A DNA stretch of 64,000 bases from Nocardioides deserti (GCF_014266025.1 NZ_JACMYC010000006.1:62001-126000); one strand, 5' to 3'. Shown: positions 48,197 to 60,691, counted from the stretch's first letter. A program made the numbers and translations. The notes: generated by a model not told the origin, from the letters alone.

Positions 48197-48202
48197 ACGC
48201 TA
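48197..48202 (-). promoter_or_regulatory. -10 box of the fused ABC exporter
   Basis: TAGCGT on the minus strand, 8 bases before the ATG at 48188. Confidence 0.45.
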
Positions 48203-48310
48203 CGGCGCGCCGCCGACATCCCTCACCTGCTTTTCCGCCGGGGGACCAGCGGGGTGCCCAACGCCGTGCGGCTCCGCCGGATCGCCTCGCGCTGCGGGCC
48301 CCGGGACGCA

Positions 48311-48345
48311 CCGCGGCCCACCACCGAGAAGGTGGTGGGCCGCGG
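48311..48345 (-). terminator. Terminator of icd
   Basis: A perfect 15-bp GC-rich stem with a 5-base loop, 12 bases after the icd stop. There is no T-run. Confidence 0.8.
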
Positions 48346-48357
48346 GGTGCCGAGGGA

Positions 48358-51724
<3,367 letters not shown>

Positions 51725-51776
51725 GCCTCCCCCGCTGGTCGTCCCGCTGGTCGTCCCGCTGGGTCGAGCAGCGAGC

Positions 51777-52301
51777 TCAGTCGGCGCGGTCGACCGTCCG
51801 CCGCTCGACCACACCGGGGTCGAGCGGCGACGTCGTCTCCAGCTGGACGGAGTCGTCGTCGAAGTCCGTGACCGCGGTGACGTCCTCGACGACGCCGGGG
51901 ACGTACGCCGTGCGCCAGGAGTCGCCGTACCGCGGCTCCGCCGGCATCGCCAGCCCCGCCTGCGCACCGTCCGCGCCGGCCTGCCACTCCCCCGCGGTGC
52001 CGAACCACCACACGTTGCCGCGCCGGTCCTGCGCGTAGTAGTCGTCGCCGACGACCGTGACCTCGACGCCGGCCACCTCCTCGGTGCCGCCGACCGCGGC
52101 CGTCCCGAGGTCGCCGAGGAACCACGGGTTGTCGATCTCCGCCACGAAGTCGTCGGCGTCCGGCGACGGCGTCGGCACGACCAGCTCGTCGACGCCGGTG
52201 GGCGGGCTGGTGGGCGAGGCGGTGCCGCACCCGCCGAGCAGGAGCGAGACGGCGAGCGACGCGGCGCACGCAGCCGCAGCGGTCGCCCCCGTCGTACGCA
52301 C
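51777..52301 (-). CDS. Putative lipoprotein (174 aa)
   Basis: A 174-residue exported lipoprotein of unrecognised family. GTG at 52301, 7 bases after TAGGCT (leaderless), gives a proper signal peptide (RTTGATAAAACAASLAVSLL) with lipobox LGGC; a longer N-terminus from 52352 would bury the signal. The mature domain has NPWFLGDL, the motif DDYYAQDRRGNVWWFGTAGEW and a beta-rich end. This combination (NPWFPL... YAQD..GNVWYFGE.) recurs in small secreted actinobacterial proteins. No operon partner; it ends convergent with the aquaporin gene, 52 bases away. Confidence 0.75.
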   Translation of the reverse strand: MRTTGATAAAACAASLAVSLLLGGCGTASPTSPPTGVDELVVPTPSPDADDFVAEIDNPWFLGDLGTAAVGGTEEVAGVEVTVVGDDYYAQDRRGNVWWFGTAGEWQAGADGAQAGLAMPAEPRYGDSWRTAYVPGVVEDVTAVTDFDDDSVQLETTSPLDPGVVERRTVDRAD

Positions 52302-52308
52302 GGAGGCC

Positions 52309-52314
52309 AGCCTA
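52309..52314 (-). promoter_or_regulatory. -10 box, leaderless start at 52301
   Basis: TAGGCT on the minus strand, 7 bases before the GTG at 52301. Confidence 0.5.
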
Positions 52315-52420
52315 GGCGGGCGCGGCCCGCCATCCGGCCGCGGTCCGCTCACCCGGCGTGGTCCACCTCACGTCCGCTGCTAGCGTCGGCAGCGTCCGCC
52401 GACCTCGACAAGGAGTCCTC

Positions 52421-53407
52421 GTGAGCTCTACCCCCCTCAAGGTGGCCGTGACCGGCGCCGCCGGCCAGATCGGCTACAGCCTGCTGTTCCGCCTCGCGAG
52501 CGGTGCGCTCGCGGCCGACCGCCCGATCGAGCTGCGGCTGCTGGAGATCACCCCGGCGCTCAAGGCGCTCGAGGGCGTCGTCATGGAGCTCGACGACTGC
52601 GCCTTCCCCGGCCTCGCCGGCGTCGAGATCGGCGACGACGCGGAGAAGATCTTCGACGGCGTCAACCTCGCCCTGCTCGTCGGCGCCCGTCCGCGCGGAC
52701 CGGGCATGGAGCGCGGCGACCTGCTCGAGGCCAACGGCGCCATCTTCACCACGCAGGGCAAGGCGCTGAACAAGGTCGCCGCCGACGACGTGCGCATCGG
52801 GGTCACCGGCAACCCCGCCAACACCAACGCGCTGATCGCGATGAGCAACGCTCCCGACATCCCGCAGGAGCGGTTCTCCGCGCTCACCCGCCTCGACCAC
52901 AACCGGGCGATCTCGCAGCTGGCGGCCAAGACCGGCGCGCCGGTCACCGACATCACGAAGATGACGATCTGGGGCAACCACTCGGCGACGCAGTACCCCG
53001 ACCTCTTCCACGCCGAGGTCGGCGGCCGCAACGCCGCCGAGGTCGTCGGCGACCAGGCCTGGATCGAGAACGACTTCATCCCGACCGTCGCCAAGCGCGG
53101 CGCGGCGATCATCGACGCCCGCGGCTCGTCCTCGGCCGCCTCCGCCGCCTCGGCGACCATCGACGCGGCCCGCGACTGGCTCTTCGGCTCGGCCGAGGGC
53201 GACTGGGTCTCGATGGCCGTGCGCTCCGACGGCTCCTACGGCGTGCCCGAGGGGCTCATCTCCTCCTTCCCAGTCACCACCCGCGGCGGGGACTGGGAGA
53301 TCGTCCAGGGCCTGGAGATCGACGACTTCTCCCGCGGCCGGATCGACGCCTCCACCGCCGAGCTGGCCGAGGAGCGCGACGCCGTCACCCAGCTCGGTCT
53401 GGTCTGA
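52421..53407 (+). CDS. mdh: Malate dehydrogenase
   Basis: A 328-residue NAD-dependent TCA-cycle enzyme of the LDH-like MDH group 2. Seen: [17 protein letters not shown] (dinucleotide site), [19 protein letters not shown] with the substrate-binding Args on the mobile loop, [19 protein letters not shown] and the active-site His in [11 protein letters not shown]. Length normal. The GTG at 52421 has AAGGAG 8 bases upstream; the longer N-terminus would overlap the promoter area, where TAGCGT occurs at 52381-52386. Single gene followed by a very strong hairpin. Confidence 0.97.
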   Translation: MSSTPLKVAVTGAAGQIGYSLLFRLASGALAADRPIELRLLEITPALKALEGVVMELDDCAFPGLAGVEIGDDAEKIFDGVNLALLVGARPRGPGMERGDLLEANGAIFTTQGKALNKVAADDVRIGVTGNPANTNALIAMSNAPDIPQERFSALTRLDHNRAISQLAAKTGAPVTDITKMTIWGNHSATQYPDLFHAEVGGRNAAEVVGDQAWIENDFIPTVAKRGAAIIDARGSSSAASAASATIDAARDWLFGSAEGDWVSMAVRSDGSYGVPEGLISSFPVTTRGGDWEIVQGLEIDDFSRGRIDASTAELAEERDAVTQLGLV

Positions 53408-53422
53408 CGCAGACCCGCCACA

Positions 53423-53470
53423 CCCAGGGCCGCTACAACCGTGCAATTGCGCGGTTGTAGCGGCCCTGGG
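53423..53470 (+). terminator. Long perfect hairpin after mdh
   Basis: Perfect 19-bp arms (53423-53441 and 53452-53470) and a loop containing GCAATTGC, itself a palindrome. It starts 16 bases after the mdh stop. The sequence GGCGCAATTGCGGGG recurs 25 bases later at 53492-53506. Confidence 0.8.
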
Positions 53471-53559
53471 CGTCTGGAGCGCGCGCGATTCCGGCGCAAT
53501 TGCGGGGAAGTCTGCCGAGCCGAGCCGAGCCGCGCCGGGCCGAGCCGACGCGGCCGGTC

Positions 53560-53976
53560 CTACAGGGGCTGGTCGGGGATGGTGGCGGAGAGGAAGAACA
53601 GGGCCGACCCGACGAGGACCAGGACGAGCACGTCGACGAGCCGGTGGCGTACGGCGAGCATGCCGGCGTCGCGCTGGCGCAGCACCAGCCGCACCAGGGC
53701 CGCCGCGAGGATCGCCCCGGCCACCACGCGGATCCCCAGCCGCCACTCCCCCGCGGCGACGACGCCGATCCCGACGGTCGTCGCCGCGAGGACGAGCAGG
53801 TAGAACGCGCCGCCGAGGGTCGAGGGGTACCGCCGCTCCTCGAGCAGCTCGATCTCCTCGGCCAGCTCGGCCGCGACCTCGTCCTCGGACGGGACGTGGC
53901 CGGGCTGCTCGTCGGGCTGCTCGTCGGGCTGGTCGTCGGGCTCGGGCTCGGGTCGAGGTGCGGCGGGGTCGGACAC
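53560..53976 (-). CDS. DUF3017 domain-containing membrane protein
   Basis: A 138-residue protein: an acidic, Pro-rich cytoplasmic start with DDQPDEQPDEQPG repeats, a predicted helix of charged residues, then three hydrophobic segments (about 52-72, 78-96 and 110-130). The segment LRLVLRQRDAGMLAVRHRLVDVL is characteristic of DUF3017, an actinobacterial family found next to folD or mdh; role unknown. The GTG at 53976 is 5 bases after the folD stop, so the two genes are coupled. Confidence 0.85.
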   Translation of the reverse strand: MSDPAAPRPEPEPDDQPDEQPDEQPGHVPSEDEVAAELAEEIELLEERRYPSTLGGAFYLLVLAATTVGIGVVAAGEWRLGIRVVAGAILAAALVRLVLRQRDAGMLAVRHRLVDVLVLVLVGSALFFLSATIPDQPL

Positions 53977-53981
53977 GACGT

Positions 53982-54845
53982 TCAGGCCGGGACCTTCGAG
54001 GCGGCGAGCTTGCGCTCGGCCATCGTCACGACGTTGACCAGCAGCATCGCGCGGGTCATCGGGCCGACGCCGCCGGGGTTCGGCGAGACCCAGCCGGCGG
54101 TCTCCCACACGTCGTCGGCCACGTCGCCGGCGATCTTGCCGTCGACCCGCGAGACGCCCACGTCGAGCACGGCCGCGCCGGGCTTGACCATGTCGCCGGT
54201 GATGATGCCGGGCACGCCGGCGGCCGCGACGACCACGTCGGCGTTGCGCGTGTGCGCCGCGAGGTCGCGGGTGCCGGTGTGGCACAGCGTCGCGGTGGCG
54301 TTCTCCGAGCGGCGGGTGAGCAGCAGCCCCATCGGCCGGCCGACCGTGAGCCCGCGGCCGACGACGACCACCTCGGCACCGCGCAGCTCGATGCCGTGGC
54401 GGCGGAGCAGCTCGATGCAGCCCAGCGGCGTGCACGGCAGCGAGCCGTCCTCGCCGAGCACGAGCCGGCCGAGGTTGACCGGGTGCAGGCCGTCGACGTC
54501 CTTGTCGGGGTCCACGCGCGAGAGCAGCGCGAACTCGTCGAGCCCGGTCGGCTGCTGCACGAGGAACCCGGTGCAGGCCGGGTCGGCGTTCAGCTCGTCG
54601 ATCGCGGCCTCGACCTCGGCCTGGGTCGAGCTCGCGGGCAGGTCGACGCGGATCGACTCGATGCCGATCTCGGCGCAGTCCTTGTGCTTGGCGCCGACGT
54701 ACCAGTGCGAGCCCGGGTCGTCGCCCACCAGCACCGTCCCGAGGCCGGGCACCACGCCCTGCTCGCGCAGCGCGGCCACGCGCTCGGTCAGCTCGGCCTT
54801 GATCGCCTTGAGGGTGCCGCTGCCGTCCAGCTTCTGTGCAGTCAT
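53982..54845 (-). CDS. folD: Bifunctional methylenetetrahydrofolate dehydrogenase/cyclohydrolase
   Basis: A 287-residue enzyme interconverting 5,10-methylene-THF and 10-formyl-THF. The catalytic Lys lies in YVGAKHKDC (Y-x3-K motif), the NADP site in [16 protein letters not shown] and the C-terminal motif is [18 protein letters not shown] at 54845 after GAGAGGATC. It provides the formyl donor for PurN and PurH, encoded directly upstream in the same direction, and starts 27 bases after the purH stop, so it is probably in the same transcript. Confidence 0.97.
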   Translation of the reverse strand: MTAQKLDGSGTLKAIKAELTERVAALREQGVVPGLGTVLVGDDPGSHWYVGAKHKDCAEIGIESIRVDLPASSTQAEVEAAIDELNADPACTGFLVQQPTGLDEFALLSRVDPDKDVDGLHPVNLGRLVLGEDGSLPCTPLGCIELLRRHGIELRGAEVVVVGRGLTVGRPMGLLLTRRSENATATLCHTGTRDLAAHTRNADVVVAAAGVPGIITGDMVKPGAAVLDVGVSRVDGKIAGDVADDVWETAGWVSPNPGGVGPMTRAMLLVNVVTMAERKLAASKVPA

Positions 54846-54872
54846 CTCGGGGATCCTCTCAGGGACGAACGG

Positions 54873-56456
54873 TCAGTGCGCGAAGTGCCGGGTGCCGGTG
54901 AAGTACATCGTCACGCCGGCCGCCTTCGCCGCCTCGATGGTCAGCTCGTCGCGGACCGAGCCGCCCGGCTGGACGATGGCGGTGACGCCGGCGTCGATGA
55001 GGATCTGCGGACCGTCCTCGAACGGGAAGAACGCGTCGGACGCGGCGACCGAGCCGGCGGCCCGCTCCCCCGCCCGCGAGACGGCCAGCTTGCAGGAGTC
55101 GACGCGGTTGACCTGCCCCATGCCGACGCCGACCGAGGCGCGGTCCTTGGCGAGGAGGATCGCGTTGGACTTCGCCGAGCGGCACGCGCGCCACGCGAAG
55201 GCGAGGTCGGCGAGCACCTCGGCCGACGCGGCCTCGCCGGTCGCGAGCGTCCAGGTCGAGGGGTCGTCGCCCTCGGCGTCGACGTGGTCGACGTGCTGCA
55301 TGAGCAGTCCGCCGCTGATCGGCCGGGTCTCCACGGCCGCGCCGGCGTCGACCGGGCAGACGAGGATGCGGATGTTCTTCTTGCCCTGGAGCACCTCGAC
55401 GGCGCCCTCGTCGTACGCCGGCGCCACGATCACCTCGGTGAACACCTCGGCCACCTGCTGCGCCATCTCCACCGACACCGGCCGGTTGACGGCGATGACC
55501 CCACCGAAGGCCGAGGTCGGGTCGCAGGCGTGCGCCTTGCGGTGCGCCTCGGCGACGTCCGCGCCGACCGCGATGCCGCACGGGTTGGCGTGCTTGATGA
55601 TGGCCACGGCGGGCTCGTCGAAGTCGTTGGCCGCGCGCCGGGCGGCGTCGGTGTCGACGTAGTTGTTGTACGACATCTCCTTGCCGTGCAGCTGCTCGGC
55701 GGCCGCGAGCCCGCCGGTGCCGTGGCCGGAGGTGTAGAGCGCGGCCGGCTGGTGCGGGTTCTCGCCGTACCGCAGCGTCGCCTTCTTCTCCCACGTCGCG
55801 CCGGCCCACGCCGGGAAGCCGGTGCCCTCGGAGGAGTCGGTCAGGACGTTGCCCATCCAGGACGCGACGGCCACGTCGTACGCCGCGGTGTGCGCGAACG
55901 CCTCAGCCGCGAGCGCCCGGCGCTGGTCGAGCGAGAACCCGCCCGCGCCGACGGCGGCCAGCACGTCGTCGTACCGCGCGGGGCTGGTGACGACGGCGAC
56001 CGAGGGGTGGTTCTTGGCCGCGGCGCGGACCATCGAGGGGCCGCCGATGTCGATCTGCTCGACGCAATCGTCGGGCGTGGCACCCGAGGCGACGGTCTCG
56101 GTGAACGGGTAGAGGTTGCACACGACCAGGTCGAACGGCTCGACCTCGAGGTCGGCGAGCTGCTGCACGTGCGCGTCGAGGCGGCGGTCGGCGAGGATGC
56201 CGGCGTGCACGCGCGGGTGCAGCGTCTTCACCCGGCCGTCGAGGCACTCGGGGAAGCCGGTCAGCTCCTCGACCCGGGTGACGGGGAGGCCGAGCTCCTC
56301 GATGCGCCGCGCTGAGCCGCCGGTCGAGACGAGCACGACGCCCGCCTCGTGGAGGCCGCGGACGAGGTCGTCGAGACCGGTCTTGTCGTAGACGGAGACG
56401 AGGGCCCGCTTGACCGGGACCTGGTCGAGGGCGTGGTCGGCGGTGTGGTCAGCCAT
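54873..56456 (-). CDS. purH: Bifunctional AICAR transformylase/IMP cyclohydrolase
   Basis: A 527-residue enzyme for the last two steps of IMP synthesis. The N-terminal MGS-like cyclohydrolase domain (about 1-200) has [22 protein letters not shown] and [15 protein letters not shown]. The C-terminal transformylase domain has [14 protein letters not shown] (Lys/Arg contact), the catalytic K-H pair in [13 protein letters not shown] and the closing [13 protein letters not shown] at 56456. A ZTP riboswitch occupies the leader, so expression should rise when ZTP/ZMP accumulates during 10-formyl-THF shortage. Confidence 0.97.
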   Translation of the reverse strand: MADHTADHALDQVPVKRALVSVYDKTGLDDLVRGLHEAGVVLVSTGGSARRIEELGLPVTRVEELTGFPECLDGRVKTLHPRVHAGILADRRLDAHVQQLADLEVEPFDLVVCNLYPFTETVASGATPDDCVEQIDIGGPSMVRAAAKNHPSVAVVTSPARYDDVLAAVGAGGFSLDQRRALAAEAFAHTAAYDVAVASWMGNVLTDSSEGTGFPAWAGATWEKKATLRYGENPHQPAALYTSGHGTGGLAAAEQLHGKEMSYNNYVDTDAARRAANDFDEPAVAIIKHANPCGIAVGADVAEAHRKAHACDPTSAFGGVIAVNRPVSVEMAQQVAEVFTEVIVAPAYDEGAVEVLQGKKNIRILVCPVDAGAAVETRPISGGLLMQHVDHVDAEGDDPSTWTLATGEAASAEVLADLAFAWRACRSAKSNAILLAKDRASVGVGMGQVNRVDSCKLAVSRAGERAAGSVAASDAFFPFEDGPQILIDAGVTAIVQPGGSVRDELTIEAAKAAGVTMYFTGTRHFAH

Positions 56457-56480
56457 GGGTGCACTCCTGCTCGCGCGGAG

Positions 56481-56551
56481 GGAGCACCCAGGCGGACGAT
56501 GCTCCCGACGTCACTCCCCGGTGGTCACCCACCTGCGCCAGTCGTGTGCGG
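56481..56551 (-). promoter_or_regulatory. ZTP riboswitch (pfl motif) in the purH leader
   Basis: Read on the minus strand: ACGACTGGCG at the 5' side, a hairpin GGTGG-GTGA-CCACC with a GNRA-type loop, then CCGGGGAG, and a second hairpin with arms GGGAGCA/TGCTCCC whose loop carries CCGCCTGGG. These are the two conserved blocks and the order of the pfl/ZTP riboswitch, a class known upstream of purH. It is 25 bases from the purH ATG, and a -10 box lies just upstream. Confidence 0.88.
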
Positions 56552-56554
56552 CCC

Positions 56555-56560
56555 AGCATA
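56555..56560 (-). promoter_or_regulatory. -10 box of the riboswitch-purH transcript
   Basis: TATGCT on the minus strand. Transcription would begin about 7 bases later at the first base pair of the riboswitch, giving purH (and folD) a promoter separate from purN. Confidence 0.55.
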
Positions 56561-56567
56561 GAGGCGC

Positions 56568-57188
56568 TCAGCCGCCGAGGCGCACCCGCCGACCGTCGAC
56601 GACGAATCCCTCGCGCGCCATCCGGCCGACCGTGTCGACCAGCATCACCCGCTCGGCGGCCTTGATCCGCTCGTGCAGCGAGTCGACGTCGTCGTCGTCC
56701 TCCACCGGCACCGCCACCTGCGCCACGATCGCGCCGGTGTCGACGCCCGCGTCGACGACGAAGAGCGTCGCCCCGGTGACCTTCACGCCGTACGCCAGCG
56801 CGTCGGCCGGCCCCTGCATGCCGGGGAACGACGGCGACAGCGCCGGGTGGGTGTTGACCGTGCGGCCGCCGAACCGGGCGAGGAAGTCCTCGCCGACCAG
56901 CTTCATGAAGCCGGCCAGCACGACCAGGTCCGGCTCGAACGCGGCCACCCGGTCCGCGAGCGCGCGGTCCCAGTGGTCGCGGCTGGTGAACTGGCCGACC
57001 TTCGTCACGAACGTCGGCACGCCGGCCCGGTCCGCCCGCGCCAGCCCCTCGATCCCGTCCCGGTCGGCGCCGACCGCAACCACCGAGGCGCCGTACGTCG
57101 GGTCCGCGCACGCGTCCAGCAGCGCCTGCAGGTTGGTCCCTGAGCCGGACACCAGGACGACGAGGCGGGAGGGGCTGCGGTCGGGCAC
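56568..57188 (-). CDS. purN: Phosphoribosylglycinamide formyltransferase
   Basis: A 206-residue enzyme that transfers formyl from 10-formyl-THF to GAR in purine synthesis. Seen: VVLVSGSGTNLQALLDA (phosphate loop), the catalytic NTHPALSPSFPG with Asn-x-His, and DAGVDTGAIVAQ with the catalytic Asp. GTG at 57188, 7 bases after TAGGCT, a leaderless start. Upstream of purH on the same strand, separated by the riboswitch leader. Confidence 0.97.
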   Translation of the reverse strand: MPDRSPSRLVVLVSGSGTNLQALLDACADPTYGASVVAVGADRDGIEGLARADRAGVPTFVTKVGQFTSRDHWDRALADRVAAFEPDLVVLAGFMKLVGEDFLARFGGRTVNTHPALSPSFPGMQGPADALAYGVKVTGATLFVVDAGVDTGAIVAQVAVPVEDDDDVDSLHERIKAAERVMLVDTVGRMAREGFVVDGRRVRLGG

Positions 57189-57195
57189 GGCCCGG

Positions 57196-57201
57196 AGCCT
57201 A
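57196..57201 (-). promoter_or_regulatory. -10 box, leaderless start of purN
   Basis: TAGGCT on the minus strand, 7 bases before the GTG at 57188. Confidence 0.5.
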
Positions 57202-57245
57202 GACGGTCGACCGGCGGGCGGTGCGGGGGCGGCGGCGGCCGGACA

Positions 57246-57315
57246 TGTAACGGATGGTTCGCTGCTCTATCTGCACGTTGCAGCGTGCCGACAGAGCAGC
57301 GGACGGTCCGTTACA
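57246..57315. repeat. 70-nt imperfect inverted repeat
   Basis: 33-base arms (57246-57278 and 57283-57315) with 27 of 33 positions complementary, three of the others being G-U wobbles as RNA, around a TGCA centre. It lies in the 147-base gap between the DUF6350 stop and purN. It could be a terminator for the former or a dispersed repeat. Confidence 0.85.
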
Positions 57316-57335
57316 AGCGCCGCTGGTCCGCCCGC

Positions 57336-58583
57336 TCAGTCGGCGACGGCCGAGCGCCGCTGCCACCAGGTGGTGGCGAGGGCGCCGACGAGCCCGCCGA
57401 CGCCGAAGGCGGTGATGGCGTGGAGGGCGACGTCGAGCTCGAACGGTCCGACGTCGCGCATCCGGCCGGGACCGACCGCGCCCCCGGCGAGACCGGCGAG
57501 CAGGCCGAAGGCGATACCGGCGAGCACGCCGGCGGCGAGCCCGCGGGCGACGGCCTCGCCCCACCCGTCGGCCGGGACGAGCCGGTGGTGGCGGGCCACG
57601 GCGACGGCGGCGACGAGGGCCGGCAGCACCGCGAGGTACGCCGTCCAGGCCGGCGGTGGGCCGGCATCAGGCAGCGCGGCGAGGAGCGGGAACATCGGCA
57701 GCGGGCCGAGCACCACCGCCGTCGGCGAGACGAGGGTGCCGGCGCCGACCGTGAAGCCGGGGCCGAGCAGGTAGGAGCCGGAGAACGCGACGGCGTTCGG
57801 CACCACGAGCAGCGAGACCAGGACGAGCAGCGTGGCGGCGCCGGCGTCGGTGTGCAGCTGGGAGAGGACGTTCGCGGCGGTGCCGAGGTCGAGCACGAGC
57901 GCGACGAGGAACGCGGCGGCGGCGACCGCCAGCCAGCCGAGCAGCACCAGCCGGCAGGCGGGCAGCGCCAGCCGCAGGACGGGCGGGACGACCGCGGCCC
58001 AGATCGCCGCGCGGCCCGAGCCGACCGCGACCGCCGGGGCGCCGAGCCCGAGGCAGAGCAGCAGCGACCAGCCGACGACCCGCCCGGTGGCGACGCCGGA
58101 GCCGGTGTCGGTGGCGAGCACGCAGGTCACGACCGCCACGACGACGTACCCCGCGGCGAGCAGCCCGGCTGCGACCGGCACCGTCCAGTCGCGCTCGCCG
58201 TCGGCGATCCGGTCGGCGTCCGGGCCGTGGCCGGAGACCGAGTCCCCGACCCGCAGGCCGAGCCGCCAGACGGTCCAGGCGCTGACCAGCGTGAGGCCGA
58301 GCGGCACCGCCGTCACCGGGACGCCCTCGACGCGGATGCCCGACCCGTGGCCCAGCAGCCAGGCCCACGCGCCGACGCGGAGGCCGTCGCCGGAGGAGCC
58401 GTGGGCGCCGGCGTCGGTGAGGAACCAACCGACCACCCCCAGCGCCAGGCACACCAGCAGCGGACCGAGCGCGGCCGCCGCACCACCGAGCGTCGCGACC
58501 AGCACGAGCGGTCGACGGTGGGCCAGGTCGTGGCCGACCGAGGTCGACGAACGGGCCGTCGACGGGGGCAGCAGGGAGGTCAT
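57336..58583 (-). CDS. DUF6350 family membrane protein
   Basis: A 415-residue integral membrane protein with about ten helices, rich in Ala/Gly/Leu/Val and with short loops. The segment GSYLLGPGFTVGAGTLVSPTAVVLGPLPMFPLLAALP is the recognisable block of the actinobacterial DUF6350 (sometimes called PerM-like cell-division) family; role unknown. In streptomycetes (recalled) it sits between sucCD and purN, as here. ATG at 58583 after GGGAGG. Its 3' side has the 70-nt inverted repeat. Confidence 0.85.
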   Translation of the reverse strand: MTSLLPPSTARSSTSVGHDLAHRRPLVLVATLGGAAAALGPLLVCLALGVVGWFLTDAGAHGSSGDGLRVGAWAWLLGHGSGIRVEGVPVTAVPLGLTLVSAWTVWRLGLRVGDSVSGHGPDADRIADGERDWTVPVAAGLLAAGYVVVAVVTCVLATDTGSGVATGRVVGWSLLLCLGLGAPAVAVGSGRAAIWAAVVPPVLRLALPACRLVLLGWLAVAAAAFLVALVLDLGTAANVLSQLHTDAGAATLLVLVSLLVVPNAVAFSGSYLLGPGFTVGAGTLVSPTAVVLGPLPMFPLLAALPDAGPPPAWTAYLAVLPALVAAVAVARHHRLVPADGWGEAVARGLAAGVLAGIAFGLLAGLAGGAVGPGRMRDVGPFELDVALHAITAFGVGGLVGALATTWWQRRSAVAD

Positions 58584-58655
58584 GGCTCCCCGATCATCAC
58601 CCGCCCGACCGGTGTGGCCGTGCTGCCACGCCGCGCGGGTACGGTGGTCGGCGCC

Positions 58656-60566
58656 ATGCCGCCGTCCGCCGACCCCGCCGATCCCGCGGGTCCCGTCGAC
58701 CCGGTGGGTCCCCGGGGGCCCGCCGATCCCGCGGACGCGTTCGACGAGCTCTACAAGAGCACCCGCGACCGGCTGCTGCTGCAGACCTGGGCGCTGACCG
58801 GCGACCTGGCGGCGGCGCGGAGCGCGGTCAAGCACGCGTACGTCGTCGCCTGGCACCACTGGCGCAAGGTCTCGCGCCGCGAGGACCCGGAGGCGTGGCT
58901 GCGGCCGCACGCGTGGGCCTACGCGCAGCGCCGCCACACCGCCCGGCTCGGTCATCGCGACAAGGACCTCGACCCCGACGTCCAGGCCACCTTCGACGCC
59001 CTCGCCGCGCTCCCCGCCGGGCAGCGCCGGGTGCTGCTGCTCGCCCTGCTCACCCAGGTGCCGTCCGACGAGCTGGCGCGCGAGGTCGGCCTGACCCGCG
59101 AGGAGGCCGAGCGCGAGCTGCGCACCGCCGGCGCGGCCTTCACCGAGCTGCGCGCCGTGCCGAGCGGTGAGGTCGCCGCGCTGCTCGAGCCGCTGTCCGC
59201 GGCGGTCGCCGACGTGCGGTGGCCGCGCCCCACGATCCTGCGCCGGTCCGGCTCCGGCCGGCGCCGCGCCCACACCGCCGCCGGCGTGCTGGCCACCGTC
59301 GCCGCGCTCGTGGTCAGCGGCGTCGTGGTCAGCGACGACGGCGTCCGCACCTCGCTCGACCGGGCGGCGACCGGTCAGCGCGGCGAGACGCCGGCCGGGC
59401 GTGGTGTCGCGGCGCAGCCGCCGCTGGTCGCTGACGCGCTGCTGAGCGCCGAGCAGGTGCGGTCGCGCGTCCAGGGCACCGGCTGGACCGAGCGACGCAC
59501 CGACGGCAACACCGAGGGCGACGGGACGGTGCTGCCCTGCCAGGCCGACCGGTACGCCGATCCCCGCGGCACGGCCGCCCTCCTCCGCACCTTCGCCGCC
59601 GCCGACCCCGGCGACGGCCCGCGCCGCAACGCCTGGCAGCTCGCCGAGGCGTCGCGCAACGAGCGCGCGGCCAAGCGCACCTTCCGCCGCAGCCTGCAGT
59701 GGTACGCCGCGTGCTCCGAGCCCCGCGTGCAGCTGCTGTCCACCCGCACCGTCGGCGCGGTCGGCGACCAGGCGATGCTGCTCGCGCTGCGGTCGTGGTC
59801 GCGGCCGGTCCGCACGACCGTCGTCGGCGTGGCCCGCACCGGCCTGCTGACGACGACGACCGTGCTGCGGGTCGGCAACGACGCGCGGCCCGACGTCGCG
59901 GGCGGCACCGACCTGCTCGCCGACGCCGTGCGCGGGCTGTGCTCGCTGCCCGACGGTGGGTCGTGCGTCGGGAAGCCGGAGCCGCAGCTGGCCCCGCCCG
60001 TGCCGGTCGGCGAGGTGCCGAGCCTGCTCTCCGAGATCGACCTGCCGCCGGTCGAGCGCGTGGCCGCTCCGTGGACGGGCAGCCCGACCGTGCGCGCGGA
60101 CACCAACCCCGCCGCCACGCCCTGCGACCGCACCACCTTCACCGGCGGCGGGATCAGCAACAACGTCACCCGCACGTTCGTCGTGCTCGACGCGGGCCTG
60201 CCCACCGAGTTCGGGCTGAGCGAGACCGCGGGCTCGTTGGGCCGGCGGAAGGCCAACGCCTTCGTCGACGGCGTCCGCCGCCGGATCGCCCGCTGCGCCG
60301 AGGACGACCTCACGACCGAGGTGCGCCGGCTGACGACCAGCGACACCCGGCGGGAGGCGCTCACGGTCTGGGTGGTCACCACCGAGCTGTCCGACGAGAC
60401 GACCGTCCGCTACCACATGGCCGTCCTGCGGGCCGGCACGGCGGTCGGCCAGGTCGGCTTCGTGCCCGGCGGACGGCGCACGATCACCGACGAGGCGTTC
60501 GTCGGCGTCGCCCGCCGCGCGCTCGAGCGCCTGCACGAGCACCCCGCCCCGAAGAAGGCGCCCTAG
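58656..60566 (+). CDS. Sigma factor-like domain fused to transmembrane ectodomain
   Basis: A 636-residue protein with an odd architecture. Residues 1-27 are a Pro/Asp/Gly linker. Residues 28-100 look like sigma region 2 (YKSTRDRLLLQTWALTGD, EDPEAWLRPHAWAYAQRRH), and 115-165 like region 4 with a helix-turn-helix (PSDELAREVGLTREEAEREL). One membrane helix follows at about 207-227 (AGVLATVAALVVSGVVV), then an external domain of about 400 residues with several cysteines and two repeats resembling the PknH-like sensor fold. No separate anti-sigma gene is attached. Family not known to me; it may be a membrane-tethered sigma-like regulator. ATG at 58656. Confidence 0.75.
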   Translation: MPPSADPADPAGPVDPVGPRGPADPADAFDELYKSTRDRLLLQTWALTGDLAAARSAVKHAYVVAWHHWRKVSRREDPEAWLRPHAWAYAQRRHTARLGHRDKDLDPDVQATFDALAALPAGQRRVLLLALLTQVPSDELAREVGLTREEAERELRTAGAAFTELRAVPSGEVAALLEPLSAAVADVRWPRPTILRRSGSGRRRAHTAAGVLATVAALVVSGVVVSDDGVRTSLDRAATGQRGETPAGRGVAAQPPLVADALLSAEQVRSRVQGTGWTERRTDGNTEGDGTVLPCQADRYADPRGTAALLRTFAAADPGDGPRRNAWQLAEASRNERAAKRTFRRSLQWYAACSEPRVQLLSTRTVGAVGDQAMLLALRSWSRPVRTTVVGVARTGLLTTTTVLRVGNDARPDVAGGTDLLADAVRGLCSLPDGGSCVGKPEPQLAPPVPVGEVPSLLSEIDLPPVERVAAPWTGSPTVRADTNPAATPCDRTTFTGGGISNNVTRTFVVLDAGLPTEFGLSETAGSLGRRKANAFVDGVRRRIARCAEDDLTTEVRRLTTSDTRREALTVWVVTTELSDETTVRYHMAVLRAGTAVGQVGFVPGGRRTITDEAFVGVARRALERLHEHPAPKKAP

Positions 60567-60606
60567 ACCGGCTCCCCCGGCTCCCGAACTTCTTCGTCCA
60601 GCCGTG

Positions 60607-60634
60607 CAACCGTGAGGCCCACCGGGGCGTATCC
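60607..60634 (+). promoter_or_regulatory. Candidate sigma-dependent autoregulatory promoter
   Basis: CAACC (60607-60611), 16 bases, CGTATCC (60628-60634), then a 57-base leader to the sigma gene at 60692. Same layout as the element before the sigma gene at 8697. Confidence 0.5.
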
Positions 60635-60691
60635 CTCCTGACCGGCCACCGAGCGCCGGCCGGAGCAGCACAGCGAGACGGGAACGAGTCG

